Assembly: GCA_035651655.1 (NCBI GenBank) | Contig: DASRFG010000015.1 | Span: 1-64,000 of the forward strand | Length of the DNA stretch: 64,000 nucleotides | Reading direction: 5' to 3' | Origin: Terriglobales bacterium | Lineage (GTDB): Bacteria; Acidobacteriota; Terriglobia; Terriglobales; Acidobacteriaceae | Shown here: in pieces, positions 15,507-24,469 of the stretch | Position numbering within the stretch: position 1 is the stretch's first letter | Layout of the letters: every line of letters starts with the position of its first letter | Notes under the pieces: generated by a model | Told to the model about the DNA's origin: nothing | Seen by the model: only the letters and a program-made list of their open reading frames with translations | The model's database searches: none | Program-made: the position numbers and the translations under genes

Positions 15507-17108
15507 CTAAGGACCGACGTTGGTTACGTCTTTGGCGGTGCTCCATCGTGAGCCGCCGCCCGATGCAGTGGCCGAGTTGGTCACGCTAGCGGGAGCGTCG
15601 CTAGAGACGTTCACTGTCACCGTGACCGGCGGAAAAGTTGCACCGACCGCCAGCCCGTCGGACCGTGTGCAGAAGAGCGTTGCCAGTGTGCAGCTCCAAC
15701 CATCGCCGGAAATGCCGGTCGCAACCAGTCCATCGGGCAGCCGATCAACCAGGTTCACGGCAGAGGTGTAGGCGGAGTGAATGGCGCGATCGCCAACGTT
15801 CTTTGCCGTAATCGTGTAGGTCGCGCCCATTTGGCCTCGGGTAAAATTGCCGGAGTGAGTGAGGGAGGTGAAGAGTTGGGGAGAGGCGAAGACCCAGGTC
15901 GCTCCGACGCCATTGTTATCAAATTCTTCGCTTTCGATCATGGTGTTACCATTTGCGGTAACGGCGAGAGCACTTCCACCTCCCGCTACGGTGCCTCCCT
16001 TTCCGATATATACGTTTTGCAGCTTCCAAGTGCCGCCTACTTTCACGAACAAATCTTGAAATGTCGTATGCTCGGAAGGGTGATAACGGTTTGCAATCAC
16101 CGTGTGCCCATCTGCGGAAAGCACCGAGCCACCATCATCCGGGGCTCCAAGCTGGGGTCCGTTTTGAGACCACACACCATCTTTGCGGTAGAAAAACTGG
16201 TCACGAGTGAGAAGCGTATCGCCGTTGGCGGTAAGACTGGATGTCACAAGCTCATCGTTACTCACGGACAGCGACAACACTGCCTGTTGTGTCCAAATTT
16301 CATTCAATCGAGTGAAGACCACCACGGAACGTGCTGTGGCGTCTCCGGATGGGGGGAGGCTTCCAACAAGCGTGTTGCCGTCGGCAGAAATCGCAACAGG
16401 CCTTTCTAAGCCATAATCAGACAGTCTCTGCCTCTGCATCCAGATTCCGCTTGAGCGGGTGAAGACCCAAACACCTCCGCGACCACCAGCCGGAAAGCTC
16501 CCGGCATCGACAAGGGTGTTCCCATCAGCCGAAAGAGCAAGGCCGGTACCTTGAAATGGACGTCCGCTAGTATCACCAACGAGTTTACTTCCCTGCTGGG
16601 TCCAAGCACCGCCAGACCTGATAAATATCCATACGGCGCCGATGCCACCGTTATCTCCCCCACCGCCCACTGCGGCCGTGTTTCCGTCCGCGGAAAGCGC
16701 CACTGAGCCTCCTTGTGTGGCAGTCCCTATTGCACCAGTCCCGACAAGCTTTTCTCCTTGCTGGGTCCATACACCGTTGGTCCGAGCGAACACCCAAGCG
16801 GCTCCGACGCTTCCATTGTCCGATGGACCGCCGATCAGGGCAGTATTGCCGTCTGCCGAAATGGCAACAGAATTACCCTGCTGCACGAGGAATGGGGGCA
16901 CGATGATCCATCCCGTCCCCACCAACTTCGGCCCTTGCTGGTTGTAGTTCCCGGGGCCGGCGCTTGCGACTGTTGCCGCCGTGCACACGACTAGCAATAC
17001 GAGTAGGGTTCGTGCTGTTTCATTTCTGAACCGGCTCTTATTGCCCAGTTTCCGGCTGCCTGGAGATCCTCGCAATATCTCAGCAATGTTGAGAAGGGAG
17101 CGATTCAC
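15507..17108 (-). CDS. secreted FG-GAP/integrin-alpha-like propeller with C-terminal DUF11
   Basis: The 533-residue protein starts at GTG with AGGAGG 7 nt upstream. A long n-region precedes the signal core 'LLVLLVVCTAATVASA' (about 35-50). Residues 55-410 hold about seven repeats of the type 'ISADGNTALIGGPSDNGSVGAAWVFARTNGVWTQQG', which are FG-GAP-like propeller blades. The last 115 residues match the DUF11 pattern ('YTITAKNVGDRAIHSAYTSAVNLVDRLPDGL', 'VTVTVNVSSDAPASVTNSATAS'). DUF11 domains are common in surface proteins as Ig-like stalk units. No sorting motif follows it, so the protein is probably released or held non-covalently. Role unknown; surface recognition is plausible. Confidence 0.8.
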   Translation of the reverse strand: MNRSLLNIAEILRGSPGSRKLGNKSRFRNETARTLLVLLVVCTAATVASAGPGNYNQQGPKLVGTGWIIVPPFLVQQGNSVAISADGNTALIGGPSDNGSVGAAWVFARTNGVWTQQGEKLVGTGAIGTATQGGSVALSADGNTAAVGGGGDNGGIGAVWIFIRSGGAWTQQGSKLVGDTSGRPFQGTGLALSADGNTLVDAGSFPAGGRGGVWVFTRSSGIWMQRQRLSDYGLERPVAISADGNTLVGSLPPSGDATARSVVVFTRLNEIWTQQAVLSLSVSNDELVTSSLTANGDTLLTRDQFFYRKDGVWSQNGPQLGAPDDGGSVLSADGHTVIANRYHPSEHTTFQDLFVKVGGTWKLQNVYIGKGGTVAGGGSALAVTANGNTMIESEEFDNNGVGATWVFASPQLFTSLTHSGNFTRGQMGATYTITAKNVGDRAIHSAYTSAVNLVDRLPDGLVATGISGDGWSCTLATLFCTRSDGLAVGATFPPVTVTVNVSSDAPASVTNSATASGGGSRWSTAKDVTNVGP

Positions 17109-17409
17109 GGTACTCCTCCTGGGCTCGACAGGCGAACTGCCATTTCTGGCATCCTGGCCTCAATCGGTTAGTGGGCCGTTGTGTCCAATGGGCGGGAGAG
17201 TGCTCTTTGAGGCAGCAGAAGCCTACTCCCGAACAGGAGAAAAGGCAAATTGCATTTACAGAACAACCAGGCTTCGCTATTTCCGATTTCGGATGCAAGA
17301 ACGGTAGCGCTGTCTTACTGCCGTCGTCTCAGAGGATGCAGATTTGGGTGAAGGCTGTGGCGCAAGATTCGGTGAGGGTAAGGTTTCGGTGACGGCGTCT
17401 GATCTCCCC
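17109..17409. other. 301-nt spacer between two minus-strand secreted-protein genes
   Basis: This holds the ribosome-binding site of the gene at 17108 (AGGAGG) and presumably its promoter. I see no terminator with a T-run for the gene starting at 19143, no small coding frame with a convincing start, and no repeat. Confidence 0.4.
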
Positions 17410-19143
17410 TCACGGTAATAGACCAAAAATGAATAGCTTTCCCTGATTGTCGTTCAGATCATTGCTGGCGACGTAAACCCGCCCGTTTGCCACAGTAGGA
17501 ACGCTGAACCTCGCGACCGCCTGCAAGGCGTCTCTGCTCGGAACCTGGTTGCTGTTGTACAGCTCTTTGGATAAGTTTGTAGCGTCATAGGCATGCAAGA
17601 TGCCTGTACCCGGTCTTTCTAAGGCCCAGACAATGCCGTTCGTTAGACCGTTACTCGATACCACCGGGTTCGCACCCGGGTAGAAGAAGCTGGTAGAACT
17701 TTGTGACACCGGCGAAGTGGAGAGGCGGCCATCGGTAAGACTGAAGGCCTTCAGTGTAGTTGCGGACCCTCCAATGTAAACTCTTCCGGCAAAATAGGCA
17801 GGAGTGGTGTAGACACCATTAGGAAACTGACCGCTTATGGACTGCACAATCTGGCTGTCACTGCCGGGCTGGAAGTGACCCAGGTTTTGACGATCGAGAA
17901 GGTAAACACGACCCTCTTTTCCTCCGGCCACTATCAAGTCGGGATGAGGGGTTCCTGGTTTTGAAGGCAAAAGAAGTGTACCGCCAGACCCAACGTCAAG
18001 ATCTTGAGCATCGAGAATGGATTGGTTAAACGGGGTGAAGTAATCGGCCACCTGCAAAACGCCACCGTTGGTGGTAAGACGCAGGAAGCTGTCCCCTAAG
18101 TTGGCATTAGGAACATCCCACGTGCCTTGCCCAACACTGCAAAACATATTTCCTTGCGCATCGGCGGCAAGGGCGGCGGGACTCCAAATGCCCGCAGCTT
18201 GCCCGTTAGGAGTTGGATTGAACACCGCGACAGTATCCAGCGTTTTAGTCGTATTGTTAGGAGCGTAACCGATTATCCAACCGTGATACGGATGAACGTC
18301 GTCGGGCGAACCAAAAGCCACGTAAACCACGCCATTTAATCGCAGCAGGGCAGCGCGGTTATTGGACGTCAAGCCATTAAAAGAAACGGTACTGCCGTTT
18401 CCGCCTTCTCCGTTGCCAGATACCGTAGCCTGAATGAGCTTCGAGCCCCACATTGCATGAAAGCCGGTTCTGATGTCTAAAGCGTGAATACGGTGAATAT
18501 ATTTGCCGTTCATCTTAAAACGCGCGACGACGTACATAGTATTGGTGCCGGGCGAGATGACGGGAGTCGCGGTAATCCCAATGCTGGCGGCAGTGCTGCA
18601 CATGTGAACGTCAGCGCAGGGCACCGGTGTTGATCCGGTTGCTGCATTGTTAAGGTTTTTGTACCAGAGCGGCGTACTGTTCTTACCCTCGGCGTCAAAA
18701 GCGTACACGCTGTTGTTTTCAGTAGCCACATACACCACATTGTGCACGCCTTGATTTGGGATATCGACGTTCGAGACGTACAGCGGTTGGGCGTAGACGT
18801 AGCCGTCCACGGTGTAGGTAAATAATTTCCCGAAGCGAGAAGAGTTTACAGTCTTAGGAGTCAACACCGTTTCGCGGGAGTTCAGGCCAGACCGGGAATT
18901 ATCGTTGCGATATGTAAACACCCCTACAAGATCGACGTCTGTAGCCGGGGCAATCGCGGACTGACTTTCGCCGGCCGAGCTGGCAGGAGTCAAAGTACCG
19001 TTCAGAACGTTCCCAGCAATGTGCACTAGCGAAAGCGTTGCGGAAGCAAACGTCGTGTTGACAAAGCTAATGAGTGCATTCTGATAATGAGCGGAGCAGG
19101 CAACGATCGAACAAAGCAACAGTACTACTCTCATTAAAGGCAC
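17410..19143 (-). CDS. secreted PQQ-like eight-bladed beta-propeller protein
   Basis: The 577-residue product starts at GTG 19143, with AAGGAG 5 nt upstream, and has the signal peptide 'MRVVLLLCSIVACSA'. From about residue 70 it shows repeated PQQ-like blades: 'GYVYAQPLYVSNVDI', 'HNVVYVATENNSVYAFDA', 'LIVAGGKEGRVYLLDRQNL', 'GRVYIGGSATTLKAFSL', 'NGRVYVASNDLNDNQGKLFIFG'. Similar Acidobacteria proteins are annotated as PQQ-binding-like repeat or outer-membrane-assembly-like proteins. I see no dehydrogenase catalytic Asp/Ca site that would make it a quinoprotein enzyme. A structural or ligand-binding extracytoplasmic role is likely. It lies in tandem with the FG-GAP protein but 301 nt apart. Confidence 0.78.
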   Translation of the reverse strand: MPLMRVVLLLCSIVACSAHYQNALISFVNTTFASATLSLVHIAGNVLNGTLTPASSAGESQSAIAPATDVDLVGVFTYRNDNSRSGLNSRETVLTPKTVNSSRFGKLFTYTVDGYVYAQPLYVSNVDIPNQGVHNVVYVATENNSVYAFDAEGKNSTPLWYKNLNNAATGSTPVPCADVHMCSTAASIGITATPVISPGTNTMYVVARFKMNGKYIHRIHALDIRTGFHAMWGSKLIQATVSGNGEGGNGSTVSFNGLTSNNRAALLRLNGVVYVAFGSPDDVHPYHGWIIGYAPNNTTKTLDTVAVFNPTPNGQAAGIWSPAALAADAQGNMFCSVGQGTWDVPNANLGDSFLRLTTNGGVLQVADYFTPFNQSILDAQDLDVGSGGTLLLPSKPGTPHPDLIVAGGKEGRVYLLDRQNLGHFQPGSDSQIVQSISGQFPNGVYTTPAYFAGRVYIGGSATTLKAFSLTDGRLSTSPVSQSSTSFFYPGANPVVSSNGLTNGIVWALERPGTGILHAYDATNLSKELYNSNQVPSRDALQAVARFSVPTVANGRVYVASNDLNDNQGKLFIFGLLP

Positions 19144-19687
19144 AAGTCTCCTTCAAACAACCACCACCATTATGGTTAATTCGGCGCCCAAGCAATCCTG
19201 CAAGACGGGCGAAATGCTGCTAGCGCTATGTTGGAGATCAGAAAAGCCTGGGCTGTTGTCCGCCGCAACCCGCGACTGACGCCAGTTTTCTGGATTACCT
19301 TCCCCTTGTCAAGCGCTCGAAGCGCATACGCAATCTCCGAGCATAGAACTGCAACACTTTGCACTTAGGGAGTGCCTGATTGTGAACGCGATATGAATTT
19401 AGCTGCGAACGCTCACAGTGAATGAGTACATAGTGTCAGCATTTGATATCACTGTTTGAACGTGCGCACCTTGGCACCACGGGACTCCAAGCACGTATAT
19501 ATAATGCCAGTGTTCTGAATCTGTAACTTCATCCCCAACAACATCTGTGCCTGTCGCCAGGCAACAATTAAAAGGTTTGGCCTTCCCCAGGAGAGTTGTG
19601 GGCGGCTGGCTGCAAGGGACCATTTCCGCGGCATGCTACTGGGCGCTATGAGTCCGAATACATTAAGAGATCCTTCTGCCAGGTGCT
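19144..19687. other. 544-nt intergenic region, no supported gene
   Basis: This spacer separates the minus-strand PQQ-like gene from the plus-strand phosphatase gene. Two minus-strand frames of 62 and 74 codons exist (19176-19364 and 19399-19623), but neither has a convincing ribosome-binding site, recognisable domain or signal peptide. The second has an unusual Trp/His/Tyr-rich stretch and may be a decayed gene end. Promoters for both flanking genes should be here but none is clear. Confidence 0.4.
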
Positions 19688-20446
19688 ATGATCAACAATT
19701 CCGGCACACTGATGGTTGACATCCACTGTCACATATTGCCTTTCCTGGATGATGGACCTAAATCCTGGGAAATTGCGTTAGAGATGTGTCGTCTGGCTGG
19801 GGAAGATGGTGTCGAGCATATCGTGGCGACACCCCACGCGAATGACCGCTACGCATACGATCGCAAGCAGGCACAGGCAGCGCTCGACCTTCTGCGACAG
19901 CGCAGCGACCCCAAACTCAGGTTTAGCCTGGGATGTGAACTGTTCCTGTCCTACGATAACCTGGAGAGCGCGCTGGCCAATCCGCGTAACTTTATCATTG
20001 GGCAGACGGGTTATCTGTTGGTGGAACTAAGCAGTTATGGATTACCGCCGGCAATAAACGATTCGCTGGTTCGGCTGCGATCGAGGGGGCTCGTGCCTAT
20101 CATCGCTCACCCCGAGCGAAATCCAATTTTGCAGCGGAATCCCACGAAGATCATGGAATTTGTAGAACAGGGATGCCTGACCCAGGTCACCGCCTCTGCG
20201 CTCACAGGCGCCTGGGGCGGTGTGGCGCGCCGGAGCGCGTTGTGGTTGTTGGAGCGCGGGGCGGTGCACGTGCTGGCAAGCGACGCGCATGACATTAAAC
20301 AGCGGCCCCCGCTACTTTCCGCGGCGCGGCAAGCCGTGGCAAAGAAATTTGGGGAAGCGCGCGCACATGCCTTGCTGGAAGACCACCCACGCGCCATCCT
20401 GGCAGGCCAACCTATACCCCCGGTTGCTCCGGTTTCTGGTTCTTGA
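19688..20446 (+). CDS. CpsB/CapC-type PHP tyrosine-protein phosphatase
   Basis: The 252-residue cytoplasmic enzyme of the PHP superfamily dephosphorylates the Tyr tail of BY-kinases in Mn2+-dependent CpsB/YwqE-type systems. Metal-site motifs are 'DIHCHILPFLDDG' near the N-terminus, 'VATPHAND' (about 44-51), 'GCELFLS', 'PIIAHPERNP' (about 137-146) and 'VLASDAHD' (about 198-205), all intact. ATG 19688 or the ATG nine codons later may be the start. It is followed 100 nt downstream by the sugar-nucleotide dehydrogenase. Neither BY-kinase gene has its own adjacent phosphatase, so this enzyme may serve both loci. Confidence 0.88.
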   Translation: MINNSGTLMVDIHCHILPFLDDGPKSWEIALEMCRLAGEDGVEHIVATPHANDRYAYDRKQAQAALDLLRQRSDPKLRFSLGCELFLSYDNLESALANPRNFIIGQTGYLLVELSSYGLPPAINDSLVRLRSRGLVPIIAHPERNPILQRNPTKIMEFVEQGCLTQVTASALTGAWGGVARRSALWLLERGAVHVLASDAHDIKQRPPLLSAARQAVAKKFGEARAHALLEDHPRAILAGQPIPPVAPVSGS

Positions 20447-20546
20447 ACAAGCGAAAACTCCGGCGAGAGTCGATTGCTTGCCGCACCATTTAGAATTGTT
20501 GTGTTCCTGTTTAAGAGCGGAAAATATAACGGAGGTCGGATCCTTT

Positions 20547-21896
20547 ATGACTCTGCAGCCACTCACGTCTAAAAGGTCACAGCTCATCTCGGCGATTGAG
20601 AGTCGCACGGCCGGCATCGGTGTGATCGGATTGGGATACGTGGGGCTTCCTCTGGCTTTGTTATTCAGCGAGCAGGGATTTCCCGTGACAGGATTCGACA
20701 TTGACGACCGGAAAGTGCAGACCCTGAATACAGGAGGCTCTTATATACATCGCATCACCCCAGACGAAATTCAATTCGCCCGAGGGAAGGGTTTCTCAGC
20801 CACTGCGGATTTCGCGAGCCTGCGGGATGTAGATGCGATCATCATCTGCGTTCCCACGCCGCTCGATGAGCATCGCGAACCTGATTTGAGCTACATCACT
20901 TCAACCGGCGACTCTATTGCCCCGCACCTCCGGCCGGGACACCTTGTAATTTTGGAGAGCACTACGTATCCCGGTACCACTGACGAAGTGCTGCTGCCGA
21001 TTTTGGAGCAGAACAATGGGCGCGGCTTGAAAGCGGTCCGGGCGGGATCGGAAGGACAGTTCTATCTGGCTTTCTCGCCCGAGAGAGAAGATCCCGGTAA
21101 TAACAGTGTGTCCCGCCGCGATATACCGAAAGTGGTGGGAGGTTTAGAGCCAGAGGCTGCCGAGCTGGCCACCGCAGTTTACGGATCTATTTTCAATCGC
21201 GTGGTCAGGGTCTCGTCGCCAGCGGCAGCCGAGATGACAAAGCTCTTAGAAAATATCTACCGTTGCGTCAATATTGCGCTGGTAAATGAACTCAAACTGC
21301 TATGCCTGCGGATGGGAGTGGACATCTGGGAGGTGATCGAGGCGGCCTCCACCAAGCCATTCGGGTTCCAACCGTTCTATCCCGGACCAGGGCTGGGAGG
21401 ACACTGCATCCCGGTAGATCCTTTTTACTTGTCGTGGAAGGCGCGCCAATTCGATTTTCAGACTCGCTTCATCGAGTTGGCGGGCGAGATCAATACCTCG
21501 ATGCCGTATCATGTGCTGCGCTCGGTTTCCGACGCGCTGAACGCGCGGAAGAAATCGGTGAACGGGTCGAAGGTGTTGGTCCTTGGAGTGGCATATAAAA
21601 AGGATATTGACGACCTGCGCGAATCACCGTCTCTGACCATTATCGAACTGCTCCGTAAAGAGGGGGCGGAGGTGAGCTATCACGATCCCTACTTTCCGGT
21701 AGTCGGCCGCGGACGTAAATACAACCTGCAGATGCAAAGAGTTTCCCTGGAGAATCTGAGTGACTACGACTGCGTTCTTATCGTTACCGACCACTCTGAC
21801 TACGATTATGCGCGCATCGTGCGTGAGTCACAGCTGGTAGTTGACACGCGGAACGCAACCCGGGGCATGCAAGCCAAAAACGTGGTCCGGTGCTGA
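20547..21896 (+). CDS. nucleotide-sugar dehydrogenase (UDP-GlcNAc 6-dehydrogenase, WbpA-like)
   Basis: The start is ATG 20547, because GGAGG at 20531-20535 is well placed; the frame stays open upstream inside the phosphatase gene without meaning. The 449-residue cytoplasmic enzyme oxidises a UDP-hexose(NAc) to the uronic acid with two NAD+. It has the Rossmann motif 'IGVIGLGYVGLPLA' (about 24-37), the dimer segment 'EMTKLLENIYRCVNIALVNELK' and the active site 'GGHCIPVDPFYLSWKA' with Cys287. The run 'FYPGPGLGGHCIPVDPFYL' is closer to the WbpA/TviB (UDP-GlcNAc dehydrogenase) branch than to UDP-glucose dehydrogenases. A C-terminal 'GVAYKKDIDDLRESPS' completes the family signature. It provides acidic sugar precursors for the surface polymers made nearby. 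Confidence 0.9.
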   Translation: MTLQPLTSKRSQLISAIESRTAGIGVIGLGYVGLPLALLFSEQGFPVTGFDIDDRKVQTLNTGGSYIHRITPDEIQFARGKGFSATADFASLRDVDAIIICVPTPLDEHREPDLSYITSTGDSIAPHLRPGHLVILESTTYPGTTDEVLLPILEQNNGRGLKAVRAGSEGQFYLAFSPEREDPGNNSVSRRDIPKVVGGLEPEAAELATAVYGSIFNRVVRVSSPAAAEMTKLLENIYRCVNIALVNELKLLCLRMGVDIWEVIEAASTKPFGFQPFYPGPGLGGHCIPVDPFYLSWKARQFDFQTRFIELAGEINTSMPYHVLRSVSDALNARKKSVNGSKVLVLGVAYKKDIDDLRESPSLTIIELLRKEGAEVSYHDPYFPVVGRGRKYNLQMQRVSLENLSDYDCVLIVTDHSDYDYARIVRESQLVVDTRNATRGMQAKNVVRC

Positions 21897-22028
21897 ACCG
21901 CTGGACGCCTACCGCCGTCTAAATTTGCTCGTGCACCTTGGCAGTTATTACTCGTGGCGGGCGGGCACTCTAAACTGTAGCCTGCGTCGGGCCATACGAG
22001 TTGGCTCAAGCTGCGACGAGGAGAAACA

Positions 22029-22151
22029 ATGGACAGCCTGATTCTCGAGATCATGTTCGGGAGTTTGATTGCCGTCACCACATCCCTGACCTTCATGGAA
22101 GTACGCCGGATCCGCAAGCACATGGAACAGAAAGCGGGACCGCCTAAGTAA
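22029..22151 (+). CDS. 40-aa single-helix membrane protein
   Basis: This short gene is preceded by a strong ribosome-binding site (GAGGAG at 22018-22023, 5 nt before ATG). It encodes 40 residues: an acidic start 'MDSLILEI', a hydrophobic helix 'MFGSLIAVTTSLTFM', then a basic amphipathic tail 'EVRRIRKHMEQKAG'. Positive-inside topology puts the C-terminus in the cytoplasm. It lies between the dehydrogenase and the M23 peptidase. I know no family for it. The strong start signal, sensible topology and clean stop argue for a real small protein, possibly a subunit or regulator of a nearby membrane complex. Confidence 0.55.
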   Translation: MDSLILEIMFGSLIAVTTSLTFMEVRRIRKHMEQKAGPPK

Positions 22152-22247
22152 GAGGGAGTCAACTCGTCCCATCTACCTGTTGGGTTACACGCGAGCCCCG
22201 GCATCTCGTTCCCGAGTCTGATTTGCTTTTGACGAGCACACTCAGAA

Positions 22248-23198
22248 GTGTGCCTTGTCAAACGGGATACCCTTACTGGTTTACATCTTCAGTTGCGGTA
22301 CAGTGGAAGAGTGTCGCGGGTCGGCGTTTTCCTAGTTTTTTTGTGGGTCCTTGTTTGGGGCGCCCTGTCTCTGGCCGGGCAGGTAGCCCCTGCGCCGAGT
22401 TGGCAAGTGCGTCCTGAGCCAGAAACTCTGGTCAACGGGGCCCCTGCGATCTTGCGAGTAATCCCTTCCATCGACCTGAGAAATCTGAGTGGGTCGTGGC
22501 TGGGTCATGATCTCCACCTCCGGTTCGATTCCGCCAGCAGGTCGTGGTACGGCTTTTTCGGGGTGGACATTACCACTGCAGCCGGTTCTTATCCTCTCAA
22601 GCTGAGGGGAGAAACCGCCGCAGGCTCCCCCGTTATTTATGAGGGCAGCCTGCAGGTAAGCACAGCCGCCTACCCCACGGTGACATTGACGGTCCAGCGC
22701 AAGTTCGTTGTCCCAAATAAGAGACAAGCTCAGCGGGTCAAGAAGGAAGAAGCGATCAAGCATCGCGCGTTCGCTCGCAGCAGCGACCAGCAGTTATGGA
22801 GCCAGCCATTCATGGTTCCAGTGAACACCGCCGTCTCTGAGGTCTTCGGTGTCAATCGAGTCTTCAACGGGAAATTGCAAACCCGACACTTGGGCTTGGA
22901 TTTTCATGCGTCTCCGGGTACCCCGATCGTTGCCGCCAATTCCGGGACCGTCCTTCTCGCACGCAGGCTCTATTTCGAAGGCCGGTGCGTGGTGGTGGAC
23001 CACGGCCAGGGACTCATGACCCTTTACATGCATTTCTCCAGGTTAAAGGTGAAGGAAGGCCAGAGAGTCTCTCGAGGACAGGTACTTGGCCTCAGCGGCG
23101 CAACCGGGCGGGTTACGGGGCCGCACTTTCACTGGTCGCTGCGATGGGAAGGAACATATCTGGATCCAGGCAAGCTCGCATCGCTGAACTTGCCCTGA
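22248..23198 (+). CDS. secreted M23 (LytM) family metallopeptidase
   Basis: The 316-residue product has a signal anchor (about 25-44; GTG 22311 is an alternative start just before it). A beta-rich middle (about 50-150) resembles Acidobacteria/NlpD-like spacer domains, and the LytM domain spans about 185-310. The zinc and catalytic residues are present: His214 and Asp218 in 'RHLGLDF', His262 in 'LYMHFSRL', and His293/His295 in 'GPHFHW'. An active endopeptidase cutting peptidoglycan cross-links is expected, unlike degenerate EnvC/NlpD activators. It acts in the periplasm. Cutting the wall could make room for polymer export or for cell division; context does not decide. Confidence 0.88.
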   Translation: MCLVKRDTLTGLHLQLRYSGRVSRVGVFLVFLWVLVWGALSLAGQVAPAPSWQVRPEPETLVNGAPAILRVIPSIDLRNLSGSWLGHDLHLRFDSASRSWYGFFGVDITTAAGSYPLKLRGETAAGSPVIYEGSLQVSTAAYPTVTLTVQRKFVVPNKRQAQRVKKEEAIKHRAFARSSDQQLWSQPFMVPVNTAVSEVFGVNRVFNGKLQTRHLGLDFHASPGTPIVAANSGTVLLARRLYFEGRCVVVDHGQGLMTLYMHFSRLKVKEGQRVSRGQVLGLSGATGRVTGPHFHWSLRWEGTYLDPGKLASLNLP

Positions 23199-23420
23199 CA
23201 ATTCGGCTCCCGCCGAAAGCCCGATGTGATGCCTCTTTCAGCTGACCGCCAACTGTAAGTGTGCAAATAATTGCATCTTTACAGCGCCGTTTCTTTGACG
23301 TATATTCCTCGCGCTTTTCAGGCTCACCAACTAGAGAAGTGCTTCTCCGCTCCGGCGTTCAGCCTAATTTTATCTGCGCGCCAGGAGCTATCGTGCAGCA
23401 CTATTGAAGGAGTTATTGAA

Positions 23421-24455
23421 TTGCTCCGACTGATCCGGTGTGCATTCTTGACCGCCATAGCGACTGGTGTCGTTGTGACCGCGAACGCCGACGCAATCTG
23501 TAAAAGCGGACCAAATTCCTTATCGGTCGAGTGGACGAACCAGCAGCTGAGTATTTGTGCAACGACAATTCCTGTCACTGCGGTGCTTCGCGAAGTGGCG
23601 CGCAAGACGGGTCTACGTATGCACGGCTTGGAGAAGCCGTTGGGGACCACTTCCCTTCAGCTTGAGAAGGTACCTTTACAATCCGCCCTCAACGCTTTGC
23701 TCGAAGGAGTTGACTTCATTATCGTTGGTGACCTGTCACATTCTTTAGAAACATCTCAGCTCTGGATACGGAGAGAATCTCACGTTGCCCATAAAGGGAT
23801 GATTCGTCTGCCAGCGAGGGACTTGTCTGAATCGGGAGTTTCAGTGGAAGCAAATGCGGTTGCCGAACAGATGGATTCGGGAGAACGACTTGACGAGTCG
23901 GAACCGGAAGCTGAGGAAGTTCAGCAAACGTTCGAGCTTGACCCCACAGAAAAATTCGACTCCCTGGCGAGCTCTATTACAAAGCGGGACCAGGAAGCAC
24001 TCGCCACCGCCGTTCTGGATTCGGATCCAGTGCTTCAGAGCAACGCTTACGAAGCGCTAAAATCGGTGAACGCTGATGCCGCAAAAGAGGCCCTATTCGC
24101 AGCGGCAGAGAGCGAGCAGCCATCCACCCGACTTGAAGCCCTTCAACTGTTGCAACAATCTGGTCTAACTGACGATCGAAGCTACCTGACCACGCTCAAC
24201 AATGCTCTTGGGGACTCTGATGTTCAAGTCCGCATGGCTGCTCTCCAAGGACTGGCGCGGCTGGATAGTCCAGAGGCGATGAGTTACCTGCGGCCGCTGC
24301 TTCACGATCCAGATCCTGCCATTCGATTGATGTTGATCTCCAGTGTAGGGGCGAAAGACAAGTCTTTGATTTCCACGGCGCTGCAAGATGGAGACGAGGC
24401 CGTGAGTTCCGCTGCAGCCTCGCTGTTACAAGAAGTTCAGAACGAAGATAAATAG
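23421..24455 (+). CDS. periplasmic STN-like domain plus HEAT-repeat protein
   Basis: The start is placed at TTG 23421, because AAGGAG (23407-23412) lies 8 nt upstream and the frame then opens with a proper signal peptide ('MLRLIRCAFLTAIATGVVVTANA'). The 344-residue product has an N-terminal STN/secretin-short domain pattern ('ISICATTIPVTAVLREVARKTGLRM', then 'LEKVPLQSALNALLEGVDFIIVGD'), an acidic linker, and a C-terminal HEAT/PBS-lyase-like array ('DSDVQVRMAALQGLARL', 'DPDPAIRLMLISSVG', 'DGDEAVSSAAASLLQ'). STN domains appear at entrances of secretins and TonB receptors; HEAT arrays bind proteins. It probably works in the periplasm as a binding adaptor. It shares a short gap (14 nt) with the sialidase-like gene and may form an operon with it. 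Confidence 0.7.
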   Translation: MLRLIRCAFLTAIATGVVVTANADAICKSGPNSLSVEWTNQQLSICATTIPVTAVLREVARKTGLRMHGLEKPLGTTSLQLEKVPLQSALNALLEGVDFIIVGDLSHSLETSQLWIRRESHVAHKGMIRLPARDLSESGVSVEANAVAEQMDSGERLDESEPEAEEVQQTFELDPTEKFDSLASSITKRDQEALATAVLDSDPVLQSNAYEALKSVNADAAKEALFAAAESEQPSTRLEALQLLQQSGLTDDRSYLTTLNNALGDSDVQVRMAALQGLARLDSPEAMSYLRPLLHDPDPAIRLMLISSVGAKDKSLISTALQDGDEAVSSAAASLLQEVQNEDK

Positions 24456-24469
24456 ATTAAGGAGGAAAA

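Noticed and set aside
17410-19143. Quinoprotein dehydrogenase
   Set aside because: Only the propeller repeats are visible; no PQQ-binding Trp-dock or catalytic Asp with Ca2+ site could be assigned.
19399-19623. 74-codon minus-strand frame in the 544-nt spacer
   Set aside because: No ribosome-binding site, domain or signal peptide; kept only as a note.
20220-20546. N-terminal extension of the sugar-nucleotide dehydrogenase
   Set aside because: It is an out-of-frame reading of the phosphatase gene; the Rossmann domain starts just after ATG 20547, which has a good ribosome-binding site.
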